From Prevotella sp. (GTDB taxonomy: Bacteria > Bacteroidota > Bacteroidia > Bacteroidales > Bacteroidaceae): a DNA stretch of 32,488 nucleotides. Positions 1 to 8,499 of the stretch are shown here, in pieces (positions within the stretch are counted from its first letter, which is position 1; every line of letters starts with the position of its first letter). The notes beneath the pieces are model-generated. The model worked only from the letters and a program-made list of their open reading frames with translations. It was not told the DNA's origin and made no database searches. The DNA is taken from contig JAILPA010000105.1 in NCBI GenBank assembly GCA_024690505.1, positions 1 to 32,488 on the forward strand. Direction: 5' to 3'. Made by a program: the position numbers and the translations under genes.

Positions 1-1
1 A

Positions 2-373
2 CAGGTGAAGCTGCAGGACATGATGGAGAAGCACGTCATACAGATTGCCCCCCTGGCCTTTATGCGCGGACGGACACTGAGCGACGCCGTGGTGATACTG
101 GACGAGGCACAGAACACCACACCGGCACAGATACGCATGTTCCTCACCCGAATGGGGTGGAACACAAAGATGATTATCACGGGCGACACCTCGCAGATTG
201 ACCTCCCGAAGACACAGAAAAGCGGGCTCATAGAGGCGCTGCACATTCTGGGAGGGGTGGAAGGCATCGGCATAGTGAACCTGACACAGCAAGACATCGT
301 GCGCCACAAACTGGTGACCAGAATAGTGAATGCCTACGACGCATACGACAAAGAGTACGAAAAAGAGCCCTAA
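2..373 (+). CDS. phoH: PhoH family ATPase, C-terminal part (5' end outside window)
   Basis: The reading frame is open from the left edge, so only about the last 123 residues are present; the GTG at 5 is not a convincing start. The Walker B-like segment VILDEAQN and the following TRMGWNTKMIITGDTSQIDL stretch are diagnostic of the PhoH/PhoH-like ATPase domain. The Walker A motif must lie upstream of the window. PhoH proteins are cytoplasmic P-loop ATPases, often linked to phosphate starvation or RNA metabolism, but the exact role in Bacteroidales is not established. It lies 93 bp before purC on the same strand, with a separate promoter in between, so the two genes are probably separate transcription units. 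Family assignment is firm; function is inferred from family only. Confidence 0.9.
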   Translation, partial: QVKLQDMMEKHVIQIAPLAFMRGRTLSDAVVILDEAQNTTPAQIRMFLTRMGWNTKMIITGDTSQIDLPKTQKSGLIEALHILGGVEGIGIVNLTQQDIVRHKLVTRIVNAYDAYDKEYEKEP

Positions 374-396
374 GCAAGCAGATTTTCACAAAAGTC

Positions 397-428
397 TTTC
401 CGATTTCAAATAATTCTTTGTAAATTTG
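397..428 (+). promoter_or_regulatory. Bacteroidetes-type promoter for purC
   Basis: TTTC at 397-400 (consensus TTTG) is followed after exactly 20 bp by TAAATTTG at 421-428, which fits the -7 consensus TAnnTTTG. The purC ATG lies 38 bp downstream, giving a leader of about 30 nt. No purine-responsive riboswitch or operator is apparent in the short leader. Confidence 0.75.
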
Positions 429-466
429 CAGCCTAATACAGCAACATTATAAAGAATCATCGGTTT

Positions 467-1429
467 ATGACAAACGCATTGACAAAGACTGACTTCCACT
501 TCAAGGGACAGAAAAGCGTGTATCACGGCAAAGTTCGTGACGTGTATAACATCAACGACGACCTGATGGTGATGGTCGCCACCGACCGCATCTCGGCATT
601 CGACGTGGTGCTGCCAAAGGGCATACCCTTCAAGGGACAGGTGCTGAACCAGATTGCGGCGAAGTTCCTGGACGCCACCAGCGACATCTGCCCCAACTGG
701 AAGCTGGCCACCCCCGACCCTATGGTGACAGTGGGACTGAAGTGCGAAGGATTCAGGGTGGAGATGATTATCCGCAGCATACTCACCGGCTCGGCATGGC
801 GTGAGTATAAAAACGGATGCCGCGAACTGTGCGGTGTAAGACTGCCCGACGGCATGAAAGAGAACGAACGCTTCCCAGAGCCTATCATCACTCCGACGAC
901 GAAGGCCGACGAAGGGCACGACATGAACATATCGAAAGAGGAAATCATAGCCCAGGGCATCGTATCGGCAGAAGACTATGCCGTGATGGAGGACTACACC
1001 AGGCGCATCTTTGCACGCGGACAGGAGATTGCGGCTAAGCGAGGACTCATACTCGTGGACACGAAATACGAGTTCGGGAAACGCGATGGCAAGGTGTATC
1101 TGATAGACGAGATTCACACACCCGACAGCAGCCGATACTTCTATGCCGACGGCTACGAGGAGAAGCTGGCCAAGGGCGAGCCACAGAAGCAACTCTCGAA
1201 AGAGTTCGTGCGCCAGTGGCTCATCGAGCACAACTTTATGAACGAGCCCGGACAGGTGATGCCCGAGATTACGGATGAATATGCTGAAAGCGTCAGTGAG
1301 CGCTACATAGAGCTGTACGAGCACATCGTGGGCGAGAAGTTCGACCGAGCCGCTGAGACTGGCGACATCGCCAAGCGCATAGAGGCCAACGTTAGCCAGT
1401 GGCTCGACAAAATGAAAAATGGGAAATAA
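467..1429 (+). CDS. purC: Phosphoribosylaminoimidazole-succinocarboxamide synthase (SAICAR synthetase)
   Basis: PurC condenses CAIR with aspartate using ATP to give SAICAR in de novo purine synthesis in the cytoplasm. The protein is 320 aa, the longer form usual in Bacteroidetes. Family motifs are clear: [12 protein letters not shown] near the N-terminus, [13 protein letters not shown] around residues 38-50, the [12 protein letters not shown] segment, and [10 protein letters not shown] with [13 protein letters not shown] in the C-terminal half (aspartate and ATP site). The ATG at 467 matches the family N-terminus and sits about 30 nt from a good promoter. The last codons (Met-Lys-Asn-Gly-Lys-stop) look like the AATGAGAA-type heptad repeats found at other gene ends in this window. 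purM lies downstream in the same gene run and purA further away on the other strand. Confidence 0.97.
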   Translation: MTNALTKTDFHFKGQKSVYHGKVRDVYNINDDLMVMVATDRISAFDVVLPKGIPFKGQVLNQIAAKFLDATSDICPNWKLATPDPMVTVGLKCEGFRVEMIIRSILTGSAWREYKNGCRELCGVRLPDGMKENERFPEPIITPTTKADEGHDMNISKEEIIAQGIVSAEDYAVMEDYTRRIFARGQEIAAKRGLILVDTKYEFGKRDGKVYLIDEIHTPDSSRYFYADGYEEKLAKGEPQKQLSKEFVRQWLIEHNFMNEPGQVMPEITDEYAESVSERYIELYEHIVGEKFDRAAETGDIAKRIEANVSQWLDKMKNGK

Positions 1430-1439
1430 TAGCCCTTTG

Positions 1440-1469
1440 AGTTCGTGTGCGGCGGTTTGCCCGCCGCAA
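1440..1469 (+). repeat. TGCGGCGG hairpin repeat, copy 1
   Basis: TGCGGCGG at 1448-1455 pairs perfectly with CCGCCGCA at 1461-1468 around the loop TTTGC (8-bp stem). The unit occurs again at 16664-16693, 17904-17933, 17943-17972 and 22818-22847, with a decayed copy at 4431-4456. This copy sits in the 78-bp space between purC and menG, inside what should be one transcript, so it is unlikely to be a simple terminator (no T-run follows). Confidence 0.8.
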
Positions 1470-1507
1470 CAAAGACAAGCCACGAAGTGAGCAAACACGA
1501 AGCCAGG

Positions 1508-2239
1508 ATGTACGAGCAAGAGACCATAAAGCCTTACCACGATGGCGAGAAGACCGAACAGGTGGAGACGATGTTCGACAACATCGCCCCTTCCTATGAC
1601 AAACTGAACCACCGCCTGTCGTGGAACATAGACCGAGGATGGCGAAAGAAGGCCATCAGACAACTGGAGCCCTACAAGCCCCAGACAATGCTCGACATTG
1701 CCACTGGCACCGGCGACTTCGCCATCATGGCAGCTCAGATGCTGAAGCCAAGAAGACTGGTAGGTGCCGACATCAGCGAGGGAATGATGGCAGAAGGACG
1801 AAAGAAGGTGAAGCAGATGGGGCTACAGAACATCATCACCTTTGAAAAAGAAGACTGCCTGAACCTATCCTACGCCGACGAAACGTTCGACGCCGTAACG
1901 GCTGCCTTTGGCATCAGGAACTTCGCAGAACTGGACAAAGGACTCAAGGAGATGTGCCGAGTGCTAAAGGCAGGCGGACGGCTGAGCATCGTGGAGCTGA
2001 CCACACCGCCACGATTCCCCATGAAGCAGCTGTTCAAACTCTACTCACACACGGTGCTGCCCATCTACGGACGCCTCGTCTCAAAGGACAAAAGCGCCTA
2101 CTCATATCTGACAAAGACCATAGAAGCATTTCCACAAGGGGAATGCATGGTCGACATACTGCGACGTGCCGGCTTTGCCGACGCCTCCTTCCGCCGACTT
2201 ACCTTCGGCATCTGCACGATGTATTTCGCAACTAAATAG
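1508..2239 (+). CDS. menG: Demethylmenaquinone methyltransferase (MenG/UbiE family)
   Basis: An S-adenosylmethionine-dependent C-methyltransferase that carries out the last step of menaquinone synthesis (demethylmenaquinone to menaquinone). The protein is 243 aa. The SAM-binding motif I is [11 protein letters not shown] at residues 62-72, followed by GADIS at about 86-90 and the AFGIRNF segment typical of UbiE/MenG. The ATG at 1508 is chosen because the frame extension to the GTG at 1445 would translate the intergenic hairpin repeat. menG is the better symbol than ubiE because ubiquinone is not expected in this phylum. It is followed after 10 bp by aroE on the same strand, so the two are probably cotranscribed; both serve chorismate-derived quinone or aromatic synthesis. 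Confidence 0.95.
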   Translation: MYEQETIKPYHDGEKTEQVETMFDNIAPSYDKLNHRLSWNIDRGWRKKAIRQLEPYKPQTMLDIATGTGDFAIMAAQMLKPRRLVGADISEGMMAEGRKKVKQMGLQNIITFEKEDCLNLSYADETFDAVTAAFGIRNFAELDKGLKEMCRVLKAGGRLSIVELTTPPRFPMKQLFKLYSHTVLPIYGRLVSKDKSAYSYLTKTIEAFPQGECMVDILRRAGFADASFRRLTFGICTMYFATK

Positions 2240-2249
2240 GTATTAGATT

Positions 2250-2999
2250 ATGGACAAGTACGGACTCATTGGCTACCCCTTAGGGCACTCATTCTCCATC
2301 GGCTACCACAACCAGCGGTTTGCCGACGAGGGCATCAACGCCAAGTACATCAACTTCGAGATTCCAAACATAGAGCAGCTTATAGAAGTGCTCAGCCAGA
2401 ACCCGGAGCTGAAAGGACTCAACGTCACCATACCCTACAAGGAGAAGGTGATGGAATATCTTGACTTTATCAGTCCCGAAGCACGTGCCATAGGCGCAGT
2501 AAACGTTATCAGAGTGGTACACCAAGGAAGCAAGATTGTGCTTAAAGGCTACAACAGCGACGTCATAGGGTTCACGCAGAGCATAGAGCCGATGCTGGAA
2601 AGCCACCACAAACGTGCTTTAGTACTCGGCACCGGCGGCGCATCAAAGGCTGTGGCATACGGACTGAAGTCGTTGGGCATAGAGTCGGTTTTCGTCAGCC
2701 GCTACGAGCGACCCGACACCATTCAATACAAAAGCATCACACCCGACGTGGTGCACGAATATAACGTCATCGTGAACTGCACACCACTGGGTATGTTCCC
2801 CAACATCGACCAGTGCCCACCCCTGCCATACGAGGCGCTTGACGAGAAGAACATCCTATACGACCTCATCTATAATCCCGACGAGACCCTCTTTATGAAG
2901 AACGGCATGAAACAGGGAGCCGCCGTGAAGAATGGCCTCGAGATGCTGCTGCTGCAGGCCTTCGCATCGTGGGAGTTCTGGAACGGACGCGAAAAGTAA
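2250..2999 (+). CDS. aroE: Shikimate dehydrogenase
   Basis: Reduces 3-dehydroshikimate to shikimate with NADPH in the shikimate pathway leading to chorismate. The protein is 249 aa, slightly short for the family (about 270), as is common in Bacteroidales. Substrate-site features are visible: PLGHSFS (serines 14 and 16), NVTIPYKE with Lys64, GAVN with Asn85 and the YNSD segment with Asp104. The nucleotide-binding glycine-rich loop is GTGGASKA at 127-134, and NCTPLGM follows. The ATG at 2250 lies 10 bp after menG, consistent with an operon. Chorismate is the shared precursor of aromatic amino acids and menaquinone, so the menG-aroE pairing makes metabolic sense. Confidence 0.96.
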   Translation: MDKYGLIGYPLGHSFSIGYHNQRFADEGINAKYINFEIPNIEQLIEVLSQNPELKGLNVTIPYKEKVMEYLDFISPEARAIGAVNVIRVVHQGSKIVLKGYNSDVIGFTQSIEPMLESHHKRALVLGTGGASKAVAYGLKSLGIESVFVSRYERPDTIQYKSITPDVVHEYNVIVNCTPLGMFPNIDQCPPLPYEALDEKNILYDLIYNPDETLFMKNGMKQGAAVKNGLEMLLLQAFASWEFWNGREK

Positions 3000-3021
3000 A
3001 ACGTCAAAAAGAAAACACAGA

Positions 3022-4365
3022 ATGGAAAATCCCTTCTCGCAGAATCTGAAAACTTGTGGACTTGGCTGTCTCTGTTTCATGGCATTGTCCGTAGTGCTGA
3101 GCATCTTTATGACATGGGGTGAGGCTAACTATGGAGAAGTGTCGGTAACCACTGTGCTGCTGACAACGCTCATCGTACTGCTTGCCATAGGATACTTACT
3201 GCGCCATACCGACCAACGCTATGACACAGAGAAGAAAGACACACAAAAGAAAAATGAACAACTGAAAGCCATAGCCGATAAGTTCAACAAGAAGACAGAT
3301 GAACTACAGAAGCAGTATCTGACCGAAGTCAAAGGGCTTCTTCATAGCGAACGGGAATCGGTGCGAAAGAATTACGAAAGCCAATATCAACTCAACAAAC
3401 GCGACTATGAGAAAGAGAAGAGTGCATTCCTGAAAGAGTGGAACAGCACCCACACACAGTCGAAGAAGTTGAAGAAGATGTGGCAATGGGGAATCTGCGG
3501 TGGCTTTATAGCGCTACTGGGCGCTTGTTCCTTCACCATAGGAGCCACTACCGAGCCCGAGAAAGAGAAAGGGCGCATGGAAGCCCTGATGGAAAAACGT
3601 TCTTGGAGCGCCGAGAACATTCCCATGCCACACATGACAAACGGCGACCTGTACGTATCGAACCCGGACAGCATCCTCTCACAAGAAGTGGAGGACAGCA
3701 TCAACGTCATCCTTAAGAGGCTGGACGAAAACCTTGACGTAGAATCGGCATTCGTCATCGTAGGACATATTGAGGGCGACGAGCCAGTAAACATGGTACG
3801 AGGCATCTATAAAAAGTATAAGGTGGGACGCAACGACCGCGGACTGGTGGTGGTAGTGGGCTATCTTGACCACAGTTATTTTATAGCACCAGGACGAAGT
3901 TTGGAGGCAGACATGACCGACTTGGAATGTAACCACCTGGCACAAGACTATCTGATTCCAGGCATGAAAGCAGCAATGCCCGACAGCGCCATGCTCTACT
4001 TAGCACGTGGGGTCTATGCACTGCTCGCTGAAAAAGAACGACCGCAGATGTCGGCGCTGAAAAGCAGTCAGGAGGGACAGGAGGACACCAGCAGCAAGAC
4101 CTTCCTCGGCTTCTTCATCTTGCTGATAGGCTGGGGAATCTTCGCATCAAGACAAGCCTCAAAATTAGGATGGGTACGCAGCGGCACCTCATACCTCGCG
4201 TCGAACCCCTTCATAGAATACACCTCATCGGGAGGCAGTGGCGGTGGCAGCAGCTATAGCAGTTCTAGCAGAAGTAGCTCAAGCAGTAGCAGAAGCTCAA
4301 GCCATTCCAGCGGAGGCTACGGAGGAGGCAGCTGGGGCGGAGGAGGCTCAGGCGGACGTTGGTAA
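3022..4365 (+). CDS. TPM-domain membrane protein with coiled coil and Gly/Ser-rich tail
   Basis: The protein is 447 aa when started at ATG 3022; the frame is open upstream into aroE, but that stretch overlaps aroE and lacks family character. Layout: transmembrane segments at about 14-32 and 42-60, a charged coiled-coil-like region at about 65-150, a third membrane segment at about 156-174, a TPM domain (YgcG/Psb32 family) at about 208-335, a fourth membrane segment at about 360-376, and a Gly/Ser low-complexity tail from 402 to the end. TPM proteins usually have one N-terminal signal or membrane segment; the extra membrane pair plus coiled coil is unusual. The gene begins 22 bp after aroE and is followed by lemA, the standard TPM partner. 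A role in envelope maintenance is inferred from that pairing; the molecular function is unknown. Confidence 0.85.
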   Translation: MENPFSQNLKTCGLGCLCFMALSVVLSIFMTWGEANYGEVSVTTVLLTTLIVLLAIGYLLRHTDQRYDTEKKDTQKKNEQLKAIADKFNKKTDELQKQYLTEVKGLLHSERESVRKNYESQYQLNKRDYEKEKSAFLKEWNSTHTQSKKLKKMWQWGICGGFIALLGACSFTIGATTEPEKEKGRMEALMEKRSWSAENIPMPHMTNGDLYVSNPDSILSQEVEDSINVILKRLDENLDVESAFVIVGHIEGDEPVNMVRGIYKKYKVGRNDRGLVVVVGYLDHSYFIAPGRSLEADMTDLECNHLAQDYLIPGMKAAMPDSAMLYLARGVYALLAEKERPQMSALKSSQEGQEDTSSKTFLGFFILLIGWGIFASRQASKLGWVRSGTSYLASNPFIEYTSSGGSGGGSSYSSSSRSSSSSSRSSSHSSGGYGGGSWGGGGSGGRW

Positions 4366-4430
4366 TAGAAAAAACGAGAAGCGAGAAGTGAAATGCCAGA
4401 AGCAAGAAGCAGTATAAGCGGGAAGCGAGA

Positions 4431-4456
4431 TCGTGTGTGCCGCTTTGCCCGCATAA
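4431..4456 (+). repeat. Degenerate copy of the TGCGGCGG hairpin repeat
   Basis: The sequence TCGTGTGTGCCGCTTTGCCC keeps the flank and loop of the repeat seen at 1440, but the stem has decayed. It lies in the 142-bp gap between the TPM gene and lemA. I see no promoter matching TAnnTTTG in this gap. Confidence 0.5.
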
Positions 4457-4507
4457 GAAAAGAGCATAAACTGATCTAAGGAATATATAACCAAATAGTA
4501 CATAATT

Positions 4508-5119
4508 ATGAGCAACAATGAAAAGAAAATCGGTGGATTCTCAAGAAACACCGTTATCATCGCAGCTGTTGTGGCAATACTCGCCATTTGGGGCATCAGC
4601 GCCTACAACGGCATGGTCAAGGTAGAAGAAGAAGCTACAACGGCATGGGCAGGCGTACAATCGGCCTATCAGCGCAGGGCAGACCTCATTCCCAACCTCG
4701 TGGCAACAGTAAAGGGTTATGCCGCACACGAGAAAGAGACGTTTGAAGCCGTCATCAATGCGCGTGCAAAGGCCACAAGTATCAATGTGAATGCCGACGA
4801 CCTGACACCTGAGAAACTGGAATCATACAAGAAAGCACAAGGTGAACTCTCGCAGGCTTTAGGAAGACTGATGGTGGTGCAAGAGCAATATCCCGAACTG
4901 AAGGCAGACAAGCAGTTCCTTGACTTGCAGAAGCAACTTGAAGGCACGGAGAACCGCATCAACGAGGCACGTAACGCCTTCAACACCAAGGTGCAGGACT
5001 ACAACATGAAGATACGCCGCTTCCCCAATTCTATGTTGGCTGGCATCTTCGGCTTCGACAAGATGAACAAGTTCGAGGCTGACGCCAACGCACAGAGCGC
5101 ACCTACCGTAGAATTCTAA
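4508..5119 (+). CDS. lemA: LemA family protein
   Basis: The protein is 203 aa, the typical LemA size. A single N-terminal membrane anchor (about residues 14-32) is followed by the conserved NGMVKVEEEATTAWAGVQSA segment and YQRRADLIPNLVATVKGYA. The rest is predicted long helices, as in the LemA helical bundle, with the short GIFGFDK motif near the C-terminus. LemA proteins are exported or membrane-tethered and of unknown biochemical function. They are very often encoded beside TPM-domain (YgcG) proteins, exactly as here. The ATG at 4508 gives the canonical N-terminus. No Shine-Dalgarno sequence precedes it, which is normal in Bacteroidetes. Confidence 0.95.
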   Translation: MSNNEKKIGGFSRNTVIIAAVVAILAIWGISAYNGMVKVEEEATTAWAGVQSAYQRRADLIPNLVATVKGYAAHEKETFEAVINARAKATSINVNADDLTPEKLESYKKAQGELSQALGRLMVVQEQYPELKADKQFLDLQKQLEGTENRINEARNAFNTKVQDYNMKIRRFPNSMLAGIFGFDKMNKFEADANAQSAPTVEF

Positions 5120-5186
5120 CGAATATCCCACTTAAGAACTACATATGTCAAAACTTAACAAGACAAAGCTTTGGCCAATTATAAAC

Positions 5187-6121
5187 ATGAAAAAAAATAT
5201 CCTATTTACTACTGTATTGGCCCTGGTGGCCTTCGGCACCTTCACCTCGTGTGAGGAAGAAGAGAAAGTTGCACAGACCATGAACGGCGTATGGGAGACC
5301 ACCGACGTCATGTTCACCCGTACCTATAATGGCCAGACGCTGAGGCCTACAAAGACCGTGCTCCGCTTCGACAGGAGAAGAGCTCTTCCCTTGTCGGCTA
5401 CGGCGTGGCTGTGGAGTATTTCGACAATAAGGACATTCCCGTTGTCTACCACCACATCAAGTGGCAAGTATGGCACCGCAAGGACGGAAGCGTCGGCATA
5501 GAGTGGTACTATGAGGAGACAAACGACAAGTTCAAGACCACCGACTATAAAATGAACGACAAGGAGTTCAGCGGCATCTGCAGCCTGAATAACGACGACG
5601 CCAACAAGAAGAGCATCGCCTTCCATCGCGGCACCATGCCCGACGTGAGCAAGGTGGAACACTGGGGCTACAACGAACTGCTGCCCACATGGCACCAGGT
5701 GACCTTCGAAGGCAAGATTTTCATCCAGCGTGAGTATCAGGGCAAGATCTATGAGCCTAAGAATGTGGTCATCACCTTCGACTGCGAGCCTGTCTACAAC
5801 ACGGGTACGGTGGACAACGGCAAGGCTTTCATCAAGGAAGAGTATGAAAATGCCCCCTGGGGCACCTATCTGGCCGACAGCATCAGGTTCTGGGATTTCT
5901 GGACTTCCACTGCTGACATGAGAATCTTCCGCAGTGACAGTAATGATCCCGATTACGAGTTCTCGTCAGTTGAACGTACTGAGAACGAGTTAAAGGGGCA
6001 GGTGTGGGTCAAGACCAATGTCTACGAACCCTTCACCCTGAAGCGCATTGCCAATCCCGACTGGAACGCCATCAAGGAATGGGGCTTCAGCAAATGGTTT
6101 CCTAAAACAACGCAACACTAA
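5187..6121 (+). pseudogene. Lipoprotein gene of unknown function, interrupted by a one-base frameshift
   Basis: The first frame (ATG 5187) starts with a lipoprotein signal peptide ending in Phe-Thr-Ser-Cys and continues through NGVWETTDVMFTRTYNGQTL to about base 5372. The remainder, from about 5373 to the stop at 6119-6121, is open in the next frame for nearly 250 codons (KSSSLVGYGVAVEYFDNKD onward). Restoring one G in the run at 5374-5375 would read Asp-Arg-Glu-Lys-Ser and join the halves into one protein of about 311 aa. It would be an outer-membrane or periplasmic lipoprotein without a recognised domain, rich in Trp/Tyr and beta-like. Its stop overlaps the purM ATG by one base (TAATG). The shift is either a recent mutation or a sequencing error in a short G run. 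Confidence 0.75.
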
Positions 6122-7284
6122 TGAACAACCGCTACATGCAGCGTGGCGTCTCTGCCGCCAAGGAGGACGTCCACGCTGCCATAAAGAACATTGACAAGGG
6201 CGTCTTCCCACAGGCCTTCTGTAAGATCATCCCAGACATTCTGGGCGGCGACCCGGCATACTGTAACATCATGCACGCTGACGGAGCCGGCACAAAGTCG
6301 GCCCTGGCCTACATGTACTGGAAGGAGACCGGTGACCTGAGTGTGTGGAAAGGCATCGCACAGGATGCCATCGTAATGAATACCGACGACTTGCTCTGCG
6401 TAGGTGCCGTCGACAACATCCTGGTATCCTCCACCATCGGCCGCAACAAGATGCTCGTCCCTGGCGAGGTCATATCAGCTATCATCAATGGCACCGACGA
6501 GTTGCTGCAGGAGCTGCGCAACATGGGCATTGGCATCTGGCCTACTGGTGGTGAGACAGCTGATGTGGGCGACCTTGTGCGCACTATCATCGTAGACAGC
6601 ACCGTGACCTGCCGCATGAAACGCAGCGACGTCATCAACAATGCCAACATCCAGCCAGGTGATGTCATCGTGGGCCTCTCGTCCACAGGCCAGGCCACCT
6701 ACGAAAAACGCTACAACGGCGGCATGGGGTCGAACGGCCTCACCTCAGCCCGGCATGATGTCTTTGCCAAATATCTGGCGGAGAAATATCCTGAAAGCTA
6801 CGACCACGCCGTGCCCTCAGAACTCGTCTATAGCGGCAAATACGAACTGACATCCGTGGCCGATGGTCTTCCCGTCGACATGGGGCAGCTCGTTCTCTCC
6901 CCCACCCGCACCTATGCTCCTGTCATCAAGCGCCTGCTCGACGAGCTGCGTCCTGAAATCCACGGCATGGTGCACTGCACAGGTGGCGCCCAGACGAAGG
7001 TGCTCCACTTCGTGGGCGAGAACTGCCGTGTAGTGAAAGACAACATGTTCCCCGTTCCCCCGCTCTTCCGCGCCATCCACGAGTGCTCAGGCACCGACTG
7101 GCGCGAGATGTACCAGGTATTCAACATGGGCCACCGTATGGAAATATACGTACGCCCCGAGGTCGCCGAACAGGTGATGGCTATCAGCAAGAGCTTCAAC
7201 ATCGATGCTCAAGTGATAGGGCATATCGAGGAAGGTGACAGGAGTCTGACCATCCGCAGCGAGTTTGGAACATTCAACTATTAA
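6121..7284 (+). CDS. purM: Phosphoribosylformylglycinamidine cyclo-ligase (AIR synthetase)
   Basis: PurM closes the imidazole ring, converting FGAM to AIR with ATP, the fifth step of de novo purine synthesis. The protein is 387 aa, the longer Bacteroidetes version (other bacteria about 345). Recognisable segments are GGDPAYCNIMHADGAGTKSA, DLLCVGA, PTGGETADVGDLVRTI, the GDVIVGLSSTGQATYEKRYN stretch, and GMVHCTGGAQTKVL with NMGHRMEIYV in the C-terminal half. Its ATG overlaps the stop of the upstream lipoprotein frame (TAATG), which suggests translational coupling, so the upstream frameshift could affect purM expression. prfA follows after 45 bp. purC of the same pathway lies 4.7 kb upstream on the same strand. 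Confidence 0.97.
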   Translation: MNNRYMQRGVSAAKEDVHAAIKNIDKGVFPQAFCKIIPDILGGDPAYCNIMHADGAGTKSALAYMYWKETGDLSVWKGIAQDAIVMNTDDLLCVGAVDNILVSSTIGRNKMLVPGEVISAIINGTDELLQELRNMGIGIWPTGGETADVGDLVRTIIVDSTVTCRMKRSDVINNANIQPGDVIVGLSSTGQATYEKRYNGGMGSNGLTSARHDVFAKYLAEKYPESYDHAVPSELVYSGKYELTSVADGLPVDMGQLVLSPTRTYAPVIKRLLDELRPEIHGMVHCTGGAQTKVLHFVGENCRVVKDNMFPVPPLFRAIHECSGTDWREMYQVFNMGHRMEIYVRPEVAEQVMAISKSFNIDAQVIGHIEEGDRSLTIRSEFGTFNY

Positions 7285-7329
7285 CGTCCCGCATGTTGCT
7301 ATGTCATAGCAACAAACACAACAAGAAAG

Positions 7330-8439
7330 ATGGAGAACAACAGCATTCTACAGAAGCTCGACGGGTTGGAAGCCCGCTTCGAAGAGGTGTCGACATTAAT
7401 AACCGACCCCGACGTGATTGCCGACCAACAGCGCTTTGTGAAACTGACAAAGGAATACAAGGATCTGGGCGACATCATGGATGCCCGCAAACGCTATATC
7501 GCTTGTCTGAACGGCATCCGCGAGGCCAAAGACATACTCGCCAACGAGGATGACCCAGAGATGAAGGAGATGGCACGCGAGGAGCTGGCCATGAACGAAG
7601 AGCTGCAACCCAAGCTTGAGGAAGAAATCAAGATAGCCCTCATTCCCAAAGACCCCGAAGACGCAAAGAACGTTCAAATGGAGATTCGAGCAGGTACGGG
7701 CGGCGACGAAGCTTGCCTCTTCGCAGGCGACCTCTTCAAGATGTACAAGAGCTACTGCGACTCTAAAGGCTGGCAGCTTTCCGTGACGGATGTGTCGGAA
7801 GGAGCCGTCGGAGGCTACAAGGAGATAGACTTTGCCGTGTCAGGTGCCGATGTCTACGGTACACTGAAATACGAGAGCGGCGTGCATCGCGTTCAGCGCG
7901 TACCAGCCACCGAGACGCAGGGACGTATGCACACCTCGGCCGCCACAGTTGCTGTACTTCCCGAGGCCGACAAGTTCGAGGTACACATTAACGAGGGTGA
8001 AATCAAGTGGGACACCTTCCGCTCTTCTGGTGCAGGTGGCCAGAACGTGAACAAGGTCGAGTCGGGCGTGCGACTGCGCTACATGTGGAAGAACCCCAAC
8101 ACAGGTGAGACCGAGGAGATACTGATTGAGTGCACGGAAACGCGCGATCAGCCTAAGAACAAGGAGCGTGCTCTCTCGCGCCTGTATACCTTTATTTATG
8201 ACAAGGAGCACCAGAAATATATCGACGACATCGCCTCGCGCCGCAAGACGCTGGTCAGCACCGGCGACCGCTCAGCCAAGATACGCACCTACAATTTCCC
8301 CCAAGGCCGAGTAACCGACCACCGCATAGGCTACACCACTCACGACCTTCAGGGCTTCCTTGGAGGCGACATCCAGCCCATGATCGATGCTCTGACCGTA
8401 GCTGAAAATGCCGAACGGATGAAGGAAACGGAACTATAA
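7330..8439 (+). CDS. prfA: Peptide chain release factor 1
   Basis: RF1 recognises UAA and UAG stop codons in the ribosomal A site and triggers peptide release. The protein is 369 aa. The catalytic GGQ loop is at residues 236-238 within RSSGAGGQNVNKVESGVRLR. The stop-codon recognition tripeptide is PAT at 192-194 (RVPATETQGR), which identifies RF1 rather than RF2 (SPF). The GTGGDEA segment at about 122-128 is also family-typical. The start at 7330 gives the expected N-terminus. No programmed frameshift is present, as expected for RF1. Confidence 0.97.
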   Translation: MENNSILQKLDGLEARFEEVSTLITDPDVIADQQRFVKLTKEYKDLGDIMDARKRYIACLNGIREAKDILANEDDPEMKEMAREELAMNEELQPKLEEEIKIALIPKDPEDAKNVQMEIRAGTGGDEACLFAGDLFKMYKSYCDSKGWQLSVTDVSEGAVGGYKEIDFAVSGADVYGTLKYESGVHRVQRVPATETQGRMHTSAATVAVLPEADKFEVHINEGEIKWDTFRSSGAGGQNVNKVESGVRLRYMWKNPNTGETEEILIECTETRDQPKNKERALSRLYTFIYDKEHQKYIDDIASRRKTLVSTGDRSAKIRTYNFPQGRVTDHRIGYTTHDLQGFLGGDIQPMIDALTVAENAERMKETEL

Positions 8440-8499
8440 AGTCAGAAAGCTGAGAGGAGGAAACTTGAAGATAATAGTAAAAGGTCAATAGAGTTAAGT

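Noticed and set aside
1445..1507. An upstream GTG start for menG
   Set aside because: It would translate the hairpin repeat as the N-terminus (CGGLPAA); the ATG at 1508 matches the family start.
386..1663. A 425-codon antisense frame across purC and menG
   Set aside because: It is the shadow of two well-identified genes in GC-rich codons; it crosses the purC promoter and the hairpin repeat and has no family character.
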